Below, one piece after another: positions 10,701 through 23,002 of a stretch of 64,000 nucleotides of DNA. The first letter of the stretch is position 1, and each line of letters starts with the position of its first letter. Both the position numbers and the translations under genes were made by a program. Source of the stretch: Steinernema hermaphroditum (taxonomy: Eukaryota; Nematoda; Chromadorea; Rhabditida; Steinernematidae); assembly GCA_030435675.1 (NCBI GenBank), contig CM059623.1, forward strand, positions 7,590,012 through 7,654,011. Direction: 5' to 3'. The notes beneath the pieces were generated by a model. The model saw nothing but the letters and a program-made list of their open reading frames with translations. It had not been told where the DNA came from and did no database searches.

Positions 10701-12595
10701 TTGGGTTGGCAAGTTGAAAATGTCCCATTTTAAAAATGCAACTTTTATCCCTATAAAGACAAATATTTCACTCAATATAATCACCATTAGCTTGCATAAC
10801 TTCAGCCCATTTCACGGACAGGAGCCAGAAGCCGTGCTTACAAAAAATGCTGGGTTTGGGATCGAAAAATGTTTTGGTCTAATATTCGACCTCTTTACCT
10901 ATATCTGAGTGATTTCCCCTGTTGCAGTCACTTACGGATGAACACAGGTGAGGGTTAGATAGAGCTAAGAGCGTGCTAGATAAATAGCAAGAAAGGAATC
11001 TCCCAGCTGAACGTGGAGACGCATTCTGAGGGTAAACTTGAAAATGTGAGGTCTGAGGCACAATTCCTGAAGTGTAGTTTTTTTAATATTTGGCCTCTGT
11101 TTCCTTAAAGTAGAAGTGAACTCGTGGAGTCACTATGTGGGCATGGTAGCTGTGTCGCCCACATGCTGCATGTCCCCATTCCCTGTTATATAACTTAACC
11201 CCTGGAACCATTGGAGTTAACAGAACATGGTGGTCGGATAAGGCCATCTTTTGGAGATTTGCACATGTGCTGGTATATGACCGGAACAACGATAGGTTCA
11301 TTCTGCAGGTAAGACCCAAGGATGCTCGTGGTTACAAGTGGTCACCGCCCATCACACAATTAATACCATGGGAAGCCCATACATCACTTCGCATTTCGGA
11401 ATTTGCATGTGACAAATTTTTCATCTGTAATATACATGGGCGTCTTTCATTTGTGTCCCCAACGATCGGTCGGGTCGTCCACTCGCTCTCTCTCTGAGGC
11501 TGTCTGAGCCGAATGAGTTGAGTGAGAGGTCGCTCTCGATCGTCATTGCGGACGCAATGATCACCCCGGCTCCCAGAAGGCCTGGAACACCAGGAAGCCG
11601 TAGTTCCACCGTCTTGCCAAGAAGACCGTCACAACCGCCCGACTCCACCAGAGAAGCCGAAGAAGCGTTGCAACTCCGACGTCTGCGCTGCCAGCTGAAG
11701 ATGGGATCCCGCTCCGTCCGCTGCGACTTGATTCAAGCTCTTCGCCACTTCAACGCCCGCGCATACTAATGGGACCACTGATCGTTCTTCTCGGATGCCA
11801 TCTCCAGCCGGAGCCAGAGGAAAATCAGCGACAATACGGTGTGATTAGTGCCTTTTTGTGCATATATGACGTCTCGCAAGGTGTAAGCCTTCGATACGAG
11901 AAGATAAACTCGTAAACTCGTAATATACATTACATTTACTCTTGAATCAATGACATTCGTCATGCAAGATATCTCATAATGCTCAAAGGAGAACCGTATA
12001 TCACCGTAGTAGCTGCTGATCTTCTTTCGTTGGCGCAGAGCGCGACGTCCGAATTGAAGACAGCTATCCCATCAATGTGCGCGGGCTTCAAAGCGACAAA
12101 GAGGCTGTATCCAGAAGATGCGCGGTGGTGGAGCATAACAAGTGACGTGGAGTCCCGTCTTCGGTGCGGTTGACGGAGCAGACTTCGGAGTTGGGTCGAT
12201 TCTTCAGCTTGAGTGAACGGCGCAGGTGATCGGGCGATGCTGACGGTCTTTTTGGCGAGATATACATAATTCGGCTTACGTTCCACGCCAGCCACGACGG
12301 ATTGGAACGGGGCGATCATTGTGCCAACAACGACGGCCGAGAACAACCGCTTACTCAACTCATTCCAGCCTCAGAGAGAGCGAGTGGATGACCCGACCGA
12401 TCGCTGGGAACACAAATGAAAGACATGTAATATAAATGAGTAAAAAAATTATAGTTGACGCATGGATGAGGGATGGTCATGGTGACCGAGGCGCGCGCAT
12501 GAGTGGCGAACACAACCCGCCCACTGGCTTTGCAAACAGACCAGACAGGTCGAGAATAGACGCGAATCAAAAATGGGACAATCAGTTAATTCCGA
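10701..12595. mobile_element. Degenerate mariner-like element A
   Basis: The left end reads TTGGGTTGGCAAGTTG after a TA, close to mariner-type inverted ends; the right end near 12595 is decayed. Internal sequence (11070-11430 and 12440-12560) is clearly related to element B (12840-13440 and 16290-16430), for example the shared stretch ATGAGTGGCGAACACAA. No intact transposase is present. A second element (11439..12425) sits inside it. Confidence 0.6.
11439..12425. mobile_element. Inverted-repeat element inserted in element A
   Basis: About 990 bp bounded by inverted arms that start GTCTTTCATTTGTGT and stay about 80% similar for some 140 bp. It is flanked by a 13-bp direct repeat with one mismatch (TGTAATATACATG / TGTAATATAAATG). 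Each arm carries a short open frame reading inward, starting MSER.. on plus (11518..11769) and MSKR.. on minus (complement 11960..12358); the two predicted proteins resemble each other. No transposase is recognised. The long duplication suggests a MULE-like or other long-duplication DNA transposon. Confidence 0.6.
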
Positions 12596-13087
12596 ATGCA
12601 TTTCATTTGGAATTTGGGTGTTTTTCCGATGGGAGCACGTGTTCGCCCTCTTGAGGTGGTGGGAACTACTTGTCTCTCCAGGGTGCTTGTGGAACGACGG
12701 CCAAAAACTATATTCCGGTTCTCGGTGGTTCTGTAAGGGTATCTATTGGGTTGGGAAATAAATAATGTCGCATCATTTCAATAAGTGTTTCTTAGCACAA
12801 AGATATATACGACCTCGGGTAGTCGGACTTTTTGGGAATCCAAGGGTCATTTTTTTAACATTTGGCCCTTTTTTCTTTAAAGTAGAAATGAGCTTGTTGA
12901 ATCATTATATGGGCATAAAGCTGCGAGTGGTAGCTACCTGTTACATGTCTCCACAGCGTGTTATGTAACTTAACCAATTAGAAATGATGTAGTTCAGAGA
13001 ACATGGTGATCTAAAAAGGCCAACTTTTTGAAATTTGTTCATGTTACGATATACGACCAGCACAGGGATAGGTGCATCCAGTAGTTA

Positions 13088-13282
13088 TAGTCCATTTTTT
13101 TTTCGAACTCCACAAAAGCGATCAATCACAGCGCGGTGGGACCCAGAATTTGCTCTAGCGCATTGAAAGGAGCGGACGAACGCAAGAAATATTTGCCTTT
13201 CTTCAATGTGCTGGAGCGAATTCTCGGTCTCGCCGCGCGGTGATTGATCGCTTTTGTGGAGTTCGAAAAAAAAAATGGACTA
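13088..13282. mobile_element. 195-bp MITE with TA target duplication
   Basis: Near-perfect terminal inverted repeats of about 43 bp start TAGTCCATTTTTTTTTCGAA and run through ACTCCACAAAAGCGATCAATCAC; TA flanks both ends. There is no coding capacity. Size, ends and TA duplication fit a Tc1/mariner-mobilised MITE. Confidence 0.85.
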
Positions 13283-13501
13283 TAAGACCTAACGATGTAC
13301 TTGGTTGAAGGCGGTCGACGTTCATCACACAAAAAATACCATAGGAAGCTCGTCCATCAAGTCGCATTTCGCAATGTCCACGTGGCAAATTTTTCGTCAT
13401 GTGACATGAATGAGTAAATATATTGTATTTACTAGCCTGGGCTGCGAGACAGGTTAACATCGGTCGAAGAAGTTTTGGAAAAAGTTAGGTTGCTGTGCAA
13501 C

Positions 13502-14949
13502 ACTAGAAGTAAACGACAGCGATAACGTGAGAGCACCACAGTAATCGCGCGCCTGGCAATCAGGGTAATCGCTGCGGGACCGTTCACTGGTATTTTTCGT
13601 TCGCTCTTTTTTCTTTTCCGTGCGATCTTTTTTCTTCTCGTGCGAGCGCACGCGAAAGAAACACTCGTCATATTGCTCGTTTTTCACCTTCACCTTGTTT
13701 GGAAATTGCGCGGACTGCGAATACAGTGCGATGAGGGCGGCAAGTGTACTTTTCGCCTATAAAATCTGTTTATGTATTGCACTCTTAACCTTTGTTGCGA
13801 ACGTCTGGCGCTGCAGCTGCACTATCTGTTTCTGTTTCGCAAATGGCAATCGCGCCGAAGCGACCGTCAGAGACAGGCGCAGTCAGAGCGATGTAACTCT
13901 ATATTCCCGCGGTTCCACCTTCCATCGCTTCGCTGACTTTTCCATCGAAATTTCAGGGTTCTAACTGGTCCGTACTGTTCCAATGACTGCAAGAAGAGGT
14001 TTGTTGCAGTGTCTGCCCTTTTCGAACGCAACTTCAAATGATTATCCTTGTGATTTCTGTAACAAAAGTTACAAATCACAGAGATCTTTGAATAATCATA
14101 AACGGGAAAAGCACAACATGAGTACTCCGCGTGTAGTGCAACCCCAAAATGCAGCATACTGTGGAATAACTAACTGTGGGTGGGTCGGACACAGAAACAA
14201 CATTTTAGGGACAACTACATTGATAAGTTTGAAAAGTGGGCACCTTATCATCGAGTCAACGAAATAGCGAATACTAACATGGGTGTGGAGCGATTCCATC
14301 GCACATCAAAAGAAGTGTACCTGCAAAATAAGCAGGCCAAAAGATTAGATGAAGTGATCCAAGCAGTTTTGGACTGTGCACTGTGCGTTGTAGGTCTTCT
14401 AAGACGCATTCAAGCTCTCACCTTGGTGAGCCTCTCCCACCCAAACACCAAGAAATGTAATATAACTTAGAGCGAAATCAGGAACTTTCAATCACCGGCA
14501 ACTTGCATTCGGCTGATCTTGCTCTGCTGGAAACATCGCTCACTAACTTTACCAATCGCGTCTCTCCTGAGGTCACTGAAATAACGCGCCACTCAGAGCT
14601 TCGCTGCCCTGGACGTCCGCCCGGAGGAGCTCCTCAACGATTATCACGATAGGCATTACCCACGGCAGCACACATTTCAACACGATAAATCAAATGTGCA
14701 GCTTGACCACATTGAAACTTTGCGATAAAATTGGCTTAAGAATCGTGCTCTAACAAGGTGAAGGTGAAAAACGAGCAATATGACGAGTGTTTCTTTCGCG
14801 TGCGCTCGCACGAGAAGGAAAAAGATCGCACGGAAAAGAAAAAAGAGCGAACGAAAAATACCAGTGAACGGTCCCGCAGCGATTACCCTGATTGCCAGGC
14901 GCGCGATTACTGTGGTGCTCTCACGTTATCGCTGTCGTTTACTTCTAGT
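13502..14949 (+). mobile_element. Mutator-like element (MULE) with 9-bp target duplication
   Basis: 1,448 bp with about 198-bp terminal inverted repeats (13502..13699 and 14752..14949) that differ at only a few positions. It is flanked on both sides by the identical 9-mer CTGTGCAAC (13493..13501 and 14950..14958). A 9-bp duplication plus long inverted repeats is the MULE signature. The inside carries a C2H2 finger and a MULE transposase C-terminal fragment, so this is an internally deleted copy of an autonomous element. Confidence 0.85.
13983..14470 (+). pseudogene. MULE transposase remnant with C2H2 finger
   Basis: Two overlapping open frames. In 13983..14267 lies a C2H2 finger (YPCDFCNKSYKSQRSLNNHK, then REKH). 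In 14180..14470 lies WAPYHRVNEIANTNMGVERF followed by HRTSKEVYLQNKQAKRLDEV, which matches the conserved C-terminal part of animal MULE transposases (NTNM..E.FH..LK..YL..K.NKRLD). The catalytic core is missing and the frame changes between the parts, so it is not functional. Confidence 0.7.
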
Positions 14950-16434
14950 CTGTGCAACAGGTTGACGCTCGCTTCGCTCGCTCGCTCGTTTCCTCCCACT
15001 GCGGCACAGGCGAATCGCGTCGGGACCCGTGGCATCGCTTTCACAACCCACCACTATCCACCGAACCAAAACTGCACCAAAACTTCTTTCGTTGATTTCT
15101 CTGCGAGGAATTGGAATTTCCAAAATCCCAAACGACAAAGTGTGCGAAATTTAACGGGCTTTCTTTTGATACCACGCTTGTGCAAAACAAACGCGAATCC
15201 ACAGATCCTTAGGCTTTTTATTGAAGGCCGTTTTTTTCCGAAAATATTTTTCGATTTTTTATTGATTTTGCCTAAAACGGGCCATATCTCCAGGTCCCAC
15301 AACGATTTTGGAAAAATTTTTTTACTAAAAAAAAATTTCCGCCATACAAAATTTTATCAAAAACACACCAAACCACACCACCTAAACGACCCCTCAAAAC
15401 GTAACAAAAATTTCCAAACACACACATATATAAGGGGGAACTAGCCTGGGTGGGGGCTGCGCGACAGGTTAACTCGTGGGAACTTTGGGATCACGTAAAA
15501 TGTTGAAAAAAGTGAAAAGCAACTGCGCAACAGGTCGACGCTCGCTTCGCTCGCTCGTTCGCCCGCAACATGCCCCTGCGACACAGGCGAATCGTGGCGA
15601 GACCCACCATCAGCCGTGGCATCGCTTTCACAATCCTCCACCATCAACCACCATCCACCGAACCAAAACCGCACCAAAACTTAATTCGTTGATTTCTCTG
15701 CGAGGAATTCGAATTTCCAAAATCCCCAACGACAAAGTGAAAGTCAAAACGACCCCCCCGCAAACCGTACAAAAACACCCCACAATATAATTTCACAACT
15801 AGCCTGGGTGGGCTGCGCGACAGGTTAACTCGCGGGAGTTTTGGGTTTATGTAAAATGTTGAAAAAAGTGAAAAGCAACTGCGCAACAGGTCGACGCTCG
15901 CTTCGCTCGCTCGTTCGCCCGCTGCCCCTGCGGCACAGGCAAATCGTGGCGAGACCCACCATCAGCCGTGGCATCGGTTTCACAGTCCACCACCATCCAC
16001 CGAAACAAAACCGCACCAAAACTTGTTTCGTTGATTTCTCTGCGAGGAATTCGAATTTCCAAAATCCCGTAAAATTTCCAAAACCCCGCAAAATTTTTTC
16101 CTGCAAAAAAATCGGCTCCTACAACGATTTTCAAAAGATTTTTTCACTAAAATTTAAATGCCTCCCTAAAGAATATACACACAAAATTTCACTCAAAACA
16201 AACCACTCCACCCCACCTAAAACGCCCCCCAAAAACGGACAAAAATTTAAAACACCCCACAATATAATTTCACAACACAAGAGTGAGAACACAAGAATGG
16301 ACAACCATAGCCACGGTTGTCCGAGGAGGACGTATGAGTGGCGAACACAAGCATACACCGGTTTTGCAAACGGCGTAGTGAGTGCGAAAATAGACGCCAA
16401 ACAAAAATGCGACATTATTTATTCCCCAACCAAA

Positions 16435-18994
16435 TGCTATGTAATCTAATGCTCTCTGTTACCCTAAAGAACTGCTTTCAGTACTCAGACATGGTTAGGT
16501 CTGCCCTTCGATGTTCCGAGGCGAAGAATCGGGGATTAGGGAGTAGGTAGCTCCATCTATTTGCCCGTTTCCGTTCTTCTATTATTAATGTAAACGTTTC
16601 AGTTAAGTGTTGTTTTCGTCGCCGACTCTAGATGCTGACTCACCGGGAGTCCGATCTCCCCCACGTTTGCTCCCGAGCGGGCTTCGTTGTATTCTTCTGT
16701 GCCGAGACGATCCCCTGGACACGGCGAGCCCTATAAACAGGGCCTGTTCTGTGGCTTCGCACTCCAACATCCTGAGTCAGAGTTCTCTCTCCGCGACGAA
16801 GCCTCTTGTGGAGGAGTCAGTGCTTCCAGGTCAAAGCGTCCCTCTGTCCAAGGATTCCTAGCATCTCTCCGTCATTTATCTTCTCGGCCACATTGCCGTC
16901 ATTGCCTAATCGAATCTCCACCGTCGAAACATTCCCCTTGCGGTCTTCTGACATTCCCCACCGTAGCCTCATAAGCCTAATCGACGTCTTCCAGGGCCAT
17001 CCATCTTCTCTGCTCCTCCGTGCGCCATATTCCGCAAAATTGTTTCCGGAATCGATGACGAATTGCGACTTTTGAGGAATGACACCGTCTTTGGCGCCTT
17101 CCAGAATCCGCGGGGAAGTGCACTTCTCCTCCCGAGCGGTGTTTTTAGGAGGGAACGTCGAGGACATAGTGCCTTTCGTGGATCTTCAGAAGACCTTTCC
17201 TTCCTCCACTTCACTTCCACGTCCACTCGAAACGCTGCAGAAGGCGCTTCCTCTAAGGGTAAAGGGTACCGCGCGGCGATTTGCGTAATTCGATTAAATC
17301 CGCTGCCGCAGAAGAGGTCCTTCTTATCTCCGCGCGATAATTAGAACTCTAGGAACTTGCCAAGAAGGCCAGAGGTCATGACGCCCGTTCTCACGTGGAT
17401 TTCCCGCATCCGTCAGGTGTTACGTGGTCGAGTTCCGGGAAATCGAAGTGTTTTGATGTCCGTTTCGAACGTGTTCCACTTTGAAGGACGGGGAGGGGCC
17501 AAGGGCTGCACAGAGCCCACGCGGACTACCTTCCTAGCCCTTTTGCAAGGTGAATAGGCTAATTAGGACGACGAGAAGATCGTAGTGGAGACGCTTCGAA
17601 GCGTCTTCATCCTAATAATAGCCCGATTCCCCAAACCCAAAATGCGTACCGCACACCCCGACGGATCCTTGGCCCAAAGGTGCACCTGAGCATCTTGACC
17701 ACTCGCGCGTGCCTAACACATGGCTTATCCCGGATTAGACGTTTATCTTACTCATGGCATGTTCAGAAGAGAGACGACCTATGATGTCGTTTCCCGCGCA
17801 GACATAAACGTTCTAAGCCCTAATCAGAGCGTCTCAGCGCCCGCCGCAAGTCCAAACTCCGTTCTTCCTCTTCCTAAATGCATCCAAACAGACCAAAGAC
17901 GCCGCCTCTCTTCGGCGCCCTTCCGTCTCCGCTTTTTCGCGCCTACGGTGGTTTCCCCGGATGCTAATTAGGGAATCGCCTGAGTCAGCGCGAGCAGCTA
18001 ATTAACATACTTTTGCGCGCCGCTTCCCCTCCTCCCACCAAAACAGACCGTTTCCGCCTCGTAGTCCCTCGAGCCACGACAAACACTTCCATGTTACTCC
18101 TCGGCTGCTTTCCACTTTTACAGAGTAGCGAAAGTCGCTGTTTTCGCGGCTCAAATGTGCCAAACGAGGCTTAAAGCCCCCGACGCCGATTGACCCTGAG
18201 CGAGGCGCGATCCCAACCACAATGGAGGACCTCCGGCGCCGTTCGGTTTTAATCGGCCGACGTGTGAACGTGGTCGGGGACACCTTTTGTGCATCGAGGT
18301 CGTCAAGTCACATACAGTGGAGTATCCCTTCGGGACCCTTTGACCTCCTCGAGTTATGATCTTGCCATCCTAATCAGAGAGAAAGCAATCGGATGATCCT
18401 CCGCCTCCGCTTCGGACGCGAGGAATCTTCTGGGTGGTCCTAGGAGGTCCCAATAAGAGTTGCATCTTCTGGGCCCGAGGCGTTTCCATTCCACCGCCTC
18501 CTCCGTGCCACCGATGTTTACTTTCTCTGTGCGCCGTCAGGAGCTTCGCACTCGTAATAAATTGGTCCCTCGAGGACTTCGTCTTGGGCCCTTCGGCCCT
18601 CTGAGTGACGTCCGATCGGAGTTGAGAGGAGATCGCGGCCTAGATTAGCCCTCCCGGCGCATTCTCAGGCTCCCCTTCGCGGACCACCGTATCCCCGTCA
18701 CGTGAGGAGTTCTCTGTGGTGACGAAGTCGACGTCGCTTATCCCTCCAGAAGACTTCGGAGATGAGCATGTCTATTCGAACGATCTTCGCCTGCTCCGGC
18801 AGACGTCCTTCCTAAGCGTGCCGAAGGAGCAAAACACGCTCCTTTCCTTGCATCTTCTCGACCTTTCACCACAGAGTCCCCGGGGAACTCCGTGGAAACT
18901 CAATCTGTTTTTCCTTTTCGTGAAGAATGCTTTCTTCCTATACGACTCGTGTCCTTTCAGGCGTCATACCGTATCCACACAGTGCGCCTCTGCA
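16435..18994. other. Intergenic region, no gene seen
   Basis: About 2.5 kb between element B and the GPCR gene. No frame shows a domain or consistent splicing. At 18954..18960 an acceptor (TCCTTTCAG) lies 35 nt before the GPCR start codon, a probable trans-splice site. Confidence 0.55.
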
Positions 18995-20320
18995 ATGGCG
19001 ATGTGTGAGAATGACAGGGCACTCTTCAACATGAGCGACCCGGCGACGCTCCTTTTCCTCGACCAGCTGGAGCAATTCAGCCGCTCCTACACCGTAATCC
19101 ACCGCTACTTCTGCGCCCTCATCTGCCTCTGCGGGGTCGCCCTAAACCTCATCCACATCGTCGTCCTCACGCGGCGCCAGATGCGCATTTACGCCGTTAA
19201 CTCCATCCTCGCCATCATGGCCTCCTGCGATGTCGTCACTATGATAAGTAGGTCCATTCTGCCCTCTCCGAAAATAGCTTCTCTTGCAGGCTACCTCATC
19301 TACCTGATTCGTTTCAAATTCATCGAAAACGAGCAGAACGTGTTCGGGTAGGTCTCCTCTGCCTACCGCGTCCCTACCGTACCCCTTCTAGCTACAACTA
19401 CTACTGGCTGCTCTTCCTGCTCGTCCACGTCGTACTCAGCATTGCCCTCCACACGGTCTCCCTGTATCTCTCGGTCGTGATGGCCTTCATCAGAGTGACG
19501 GCGCTGGAGAAGCTCGACTCCAAGTGGGTGAAGAGTCGAAGCGTCGGGTGAGTACGGACCTGGAACGGACCTTTGACCCCAAGCTCTTCAGGCACATCTT
19601 CTTCGCCACGGGCTCCGTGGTGGCGGTCCTCTCGATCCCGACCCTCCTCGTGCACAGGATCGAGAAGCTCGATCCCTCCTTCTTCCAGTGGACCAATGCC
19701 ACCGCCTTGGGGGCACCCCCAGTGTCGCTCTACACGATCGGACTCGATCCTCTGGCGACGGAACACACCTGCTTCGTGTTCAAATTCAACTTGTGGCTAA
19801 CAGGCATCTGCTTCAAGGTAACTCCCTCGGAAAGAAGCCCCTCAACGCGCTCGTAGGTGATCCCCTGCTTCCTCCTCTTCTGGTTCACCGCCGCCCTCAT
19901 GCAGAAGCTCTACGAGACGTCGAAGAAGCGCCGGATGCTACTTGGCCTCTGTGACGAGAAGCGCCGTCGCAAGAAGCTGGCCGTCGACAAAACCACTTAC
20001 ATGCTCATAATCCTGCTGACCACTTTTCTGGCGACTGAACTTCCCCAAGGTGAGAGGCGACTCTCCACCCCTCTCTACCGTCTTTTCCAGGTGCCCTGGC
20101 CCTCCTCAACGCCCTCTATACGAACGATGTGCACACCTACATCTACTTGAACCTCGGGGAACTCCTGGATCTTCTCTCCCTCATCAATTGCAATACGAGC
20201 TTCGTGCTTTATGTCATCGCCTCTTCGCGCTATCGCCTCACCTTCCGCCGCATCTTCCTCTCCTCCATGCCCATGAACCCGAGCACCACAGCCTTCAGCA
20301 TCCTCAGGCAGCTTGCATAG
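18995..20320 (+). CDS. Seven-transmembrane neuropeptide receptor (DMSR/Srw-like)
   Basis: Exons 18995..19247, 19290..19347, 19392..19547, 19592..19817, 19857..20049 and 20091..20320 give 371 residues. Seven hydrophobic segments are visible, from YFCALICLCGVALNLIHIVV (TM1) and VNSILAIMASCDVVTM (TM2) to the C-terminal block TFLATELPQGALALL, LNLGELLDLLSLINCNTSFV and LYVIASSRYRLTF (TM6-TM7). The GxxxNxxHIxVLTRxxM start and the LGExxDxLSLINCNxxF motif are typical of the nematode DMSR (myosuppressin-receptor-related) branch of rhodopsin-like receptors, which bind FMRFamide-like peptides and signal through G proteins. Ligand unknown. All introns are 38-44 nt. An AATAAA lies at 20579. Confidence 0.87.
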
Positions 20321-20621
20321 GTGATCTTCAATACCGCGGGAAACGGGTCCATTCCGAGAAACGGGTCACTCGGAAAACGTGTACTGTAACTATATTAAGG
20401 GTTAGAAATGCAGTTTAATTTCTTCTGCGTTGCTTATACACTCCCGACCATCTGAATCTGTGGTCGCCCTGTGAGAAACGCTAATCCACAAGGTCACCGC
20501 GCGTGCAAAATAGCGGTGTTCCCAAGCTCTAGCATGAAAACTCAGAAAGAAAGATGTGTAACGGTTTAACAAGTCAACAATAAAGACCAAACGTAACAAT
20601 AACAACAAGACCAACAACGCC
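20321..20621. other. Convergent 3' ends
   Basis: Gap between the stops of the GPCR gene (+) and wdr-46 (-). AATAAA at 20579..20584 would serve the GPCR gene and places its 3' end close to the wdr-46 stop. Confidence 0.5.
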
Positions 20622-22651
20622 CTACTTCGTTTTCGATTTGAAACGGTCAAGGACCGACTTCGGGGCGGACAACTTATCCTCTCCGTTGCCGCCGTGGAGT
20701 CCGAGGAATTCCTTCTCGGCGGCGCGCTTCTCCTGGATGTATTCCTTCTTCCTTTCCGCTCTGACTCCCTGCAGACGGTTCTGCTTCGCCTTGGCTGCAC
20801 TTCGCCCTCGCATACGATGCTTTACCGTAACTTTCACCTCTTCTGGCCTCTGATACAGCACCTTCTGCCGCATTTCGATCTTGTCTTCCAGAGCTTGAAT
20901 GTTGACCTTGTTGATGTCGGACGGGTCAAGAGAAATCATCTCGGGTTGAATCTGCAAGATCAGTGTGAAACAAAGACGGCATGCAAGAATGCGGTCACCT
21001 TATCAAGAAGCTGACGAACTTCGCGCTCCTTGCGCTGACTAGCGGATTCGTACGGGTTGTCGAAGTAGGCGTCGAAGTTGGGATTACCACTACCGGGAAC
21101 GAGCATACTGGTGAAGCCTTCGGTATGGCCAACTCCAAGAACATCTTCGTATGGACAGAATTTCAGATCGGAGACAAGGCCTTTGGCGTTGTAAAGCAAA
21201 TAAGGTTCAGCTAGAGTTCCTGTGGAGGCGTCTTTGTAGATCTGCAAACACCAAATGGGTACTTCAAATAGAACGGAGCGATTCGTACATGAACGAGTGA
21301 TCCTAAACTGCAGGCCACAACTCCCTTCTGGCTCATGGCAATGCTTGATGCGGGGCGAGCCAATTTGTAGGCGTGCATCTGAGCCTGTTTTCGGAGATCC
21401 CAAATTCTGAAACAAGTCAGGTCAAAAGGGGCTAAACCTTAAAATTACCTCAAGAACCCATCCATTCCAGTTGTAGCCATGTAGTTGCCACTGTGATGTA
21501 CAGCGATTCCTTGAACTGGTGCTTTATGGGTGAGCATCTGTACGAGTGGCTTGTTGGAATTCGGCGACCACATGGACACGACTCCCCGCGAATTACCGGT
21601 GAAGATCATGGCATTGTATGGATTCTGTGCCATGACGTCCACAGGGCCCTCATAGGTCTTAAAGGATTTAACAAGGGCGCCAGTCGACACATCCAAGTAG
21701 TGGAGAAAACTGGTGTTTGCCTAAATTGCACAACATACAGCAACTTAAGATCAGAAATAGATCTACACACCCCGGCAACAAGAAGAAAGTGGCGAGGGAG
21801 AAATTCTAGTCGTTTGATGTCGTGGAGCTGCTTCATGCAGTGCAGTTCAACGCCCTGTTTGTCGTAGATAAAAGTCCAGCGCTTCTGAGCGACGGCGTAC
21901 ATCGTTTCCACGTGCAACCACTGGACATCCCTGACGCTCTCCATCACGTTGGTTTCCGCGTGTAGTCTCTTGGTCATCCAGTCGAAAGCTGCTACATGAC
22001 CAACTTTGCCGCCGATCAGAAGGTGACGTCCATTCCTGGTGTAATCGAATCGGTACGGTCCGAACTTGGGCAGGTTAAGCTCAAAGTGCTTTGTCGCGCT
22101 GGCGACGTCGACGGCGTCGACGATTTCGCGTTGGCGAATGGAGTATGTGGCTTCGCCTTCATCGCCCTCCAAGAATCTGAAGTGGATGCTCCAAGATAGG
22201 ATTCTTGGCAACGTTCACCAACCCTTCGTCCTCTTTGTTCAGCAGTTCGGCTCTGGCAGTTTTCTCGATTCGTGACATGAAGCGTTCCTTCTTCTTCTCC
22301 ATACGCTTCTTGTGAACTCCAGTTTTAATAGTTGACTAAACATCGCGATACATTACGAAGAAATGCTTCATCCTACAATATCGATGTCCTGTGCGCCCGT
22401 GTCGTGCCTCTTCATGGCATCCTCGCTCACAGGTGCCTTCTCCGGAAATGGGTCGTGACGTTTCGATGAAGCATTGATCTTCTTTCTGAAGATACAGAGA
22501 TGAAATTCAGAATCGGGAGAATGGGAGAAACTAACAAATAGTATTTTCCTTTCTCCTTCTTGTCTCGTTTCATCTTCGTGACCATCCCGTCAGCGGGTGT
22601 GAAGTCCTGAGCCACCAAATTGACCACTTCTGTTTTCACGTGGGAAGACAT
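20622..22651 (-). CDS. wdr-46: WDR46/Utp7 small-subunit processome WD40 protein
   Basis: Eight exons, complement(22536..22651, 22377..22485, 22223..22335, 21771..22176, 21449..21720, 21289..21406, 20999..21241, 20622..20951), encode 568 residues. A lysine-rich N-terminus leads to [19 protein letters not shown] and [20 protein letters not shown], then WD40 blades ([40 protein letters not shown]), and the BING4-type C-terminal domain ([16 protein letters not shown]). A basic tail follows. Utp7/WDR46 acts in the nucleolus in 18S pre-rRNA processing. Length is close to the family norm. An acceptor (TGCTTTTCAG) lies 6 nt before the ATG. The gene is divergent from USP30 with a 351-bp shared upstream region. 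Confidence 0.93.
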
Positions 22652-22818
22652 GGCCTCTGAAAAGCAAAACTGACAGATAGTTCCACAAAGGCACTTTCTT
22701 TACAGGTTAAATCCGGAACATCAACAATTTTAAGAACGAAAATGTTTAACACAAGATTGGGCAGAGTGGATGGGATTTCCTGTTGCTCTCGAAACGATGC
22801 TTCCGAGAAACTCTGAAG

Positions 22819-22854
<36 letters not shown>

Positions 22855-23002
22855 CGAATTGAATCGAAGAAGCGGGCATCCTGATGCCATCGACAGCTGA
22901 CGGACGCCATCTTCTTGTCAGTTGCCTTTCGACTACGCATCTCGTTGCCTTTCGACTACGAATCTCCTGTAATCCTTTGCCTTCAGAAGTTGAGCGACCA
23001 CT
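22652..23002. other. Divergent promoter region, wdr-46 / USP30
   Basis: 351 bp between two divergent start codons. It contains a (TA)n microsatellite at 22823..22853. No TATA box beyond this repeat can be singled out. Confidence 0.5.
22823..22853. repeat. (TA)n microsatellite
   Basis: 31 bp of uninterrupted AT dinucleotides in the divergent promoter region. Confidence 0.95.

Larger units (their letters stand above)
13433..16270 (+). repeat. Three-copy tandem repeat of about 350-550 bp units
   Basis: Units start at about 13433, 15442 and 15798 with ACTAGCCTGGG..GCTGCG.GACAGGTTAAC. All three share a CGCTCGCTTCGCTCGCTCG palindrome and an ACCGCACCAAAACTT..GTTGATTTCTCTGCGAGG core; the units end CACCCCACAATATAATTTCACA where complete. 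Unit 1 is split by the MULE at 13502..14949. Confidence 0.75.
12746..16434. mobile_element. Mariner-like element B, filled by later insertions
   Basis: Inverted ends: the left TTGGGTTGGGAAATAAATAA and the right (read on minus) TTTGGTTGGGGAATAAATAA, both continuing TGTCGCAT. TA precedes the left end. The inner flanks match element A, so the two are related copies. The interior is interrupted by a TA-flanked MITE and a tandem-repeat block, and that block is itself interrupted by a MULE. No mariner transposase with a DD34D frame is left. Confidence 0.65.
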
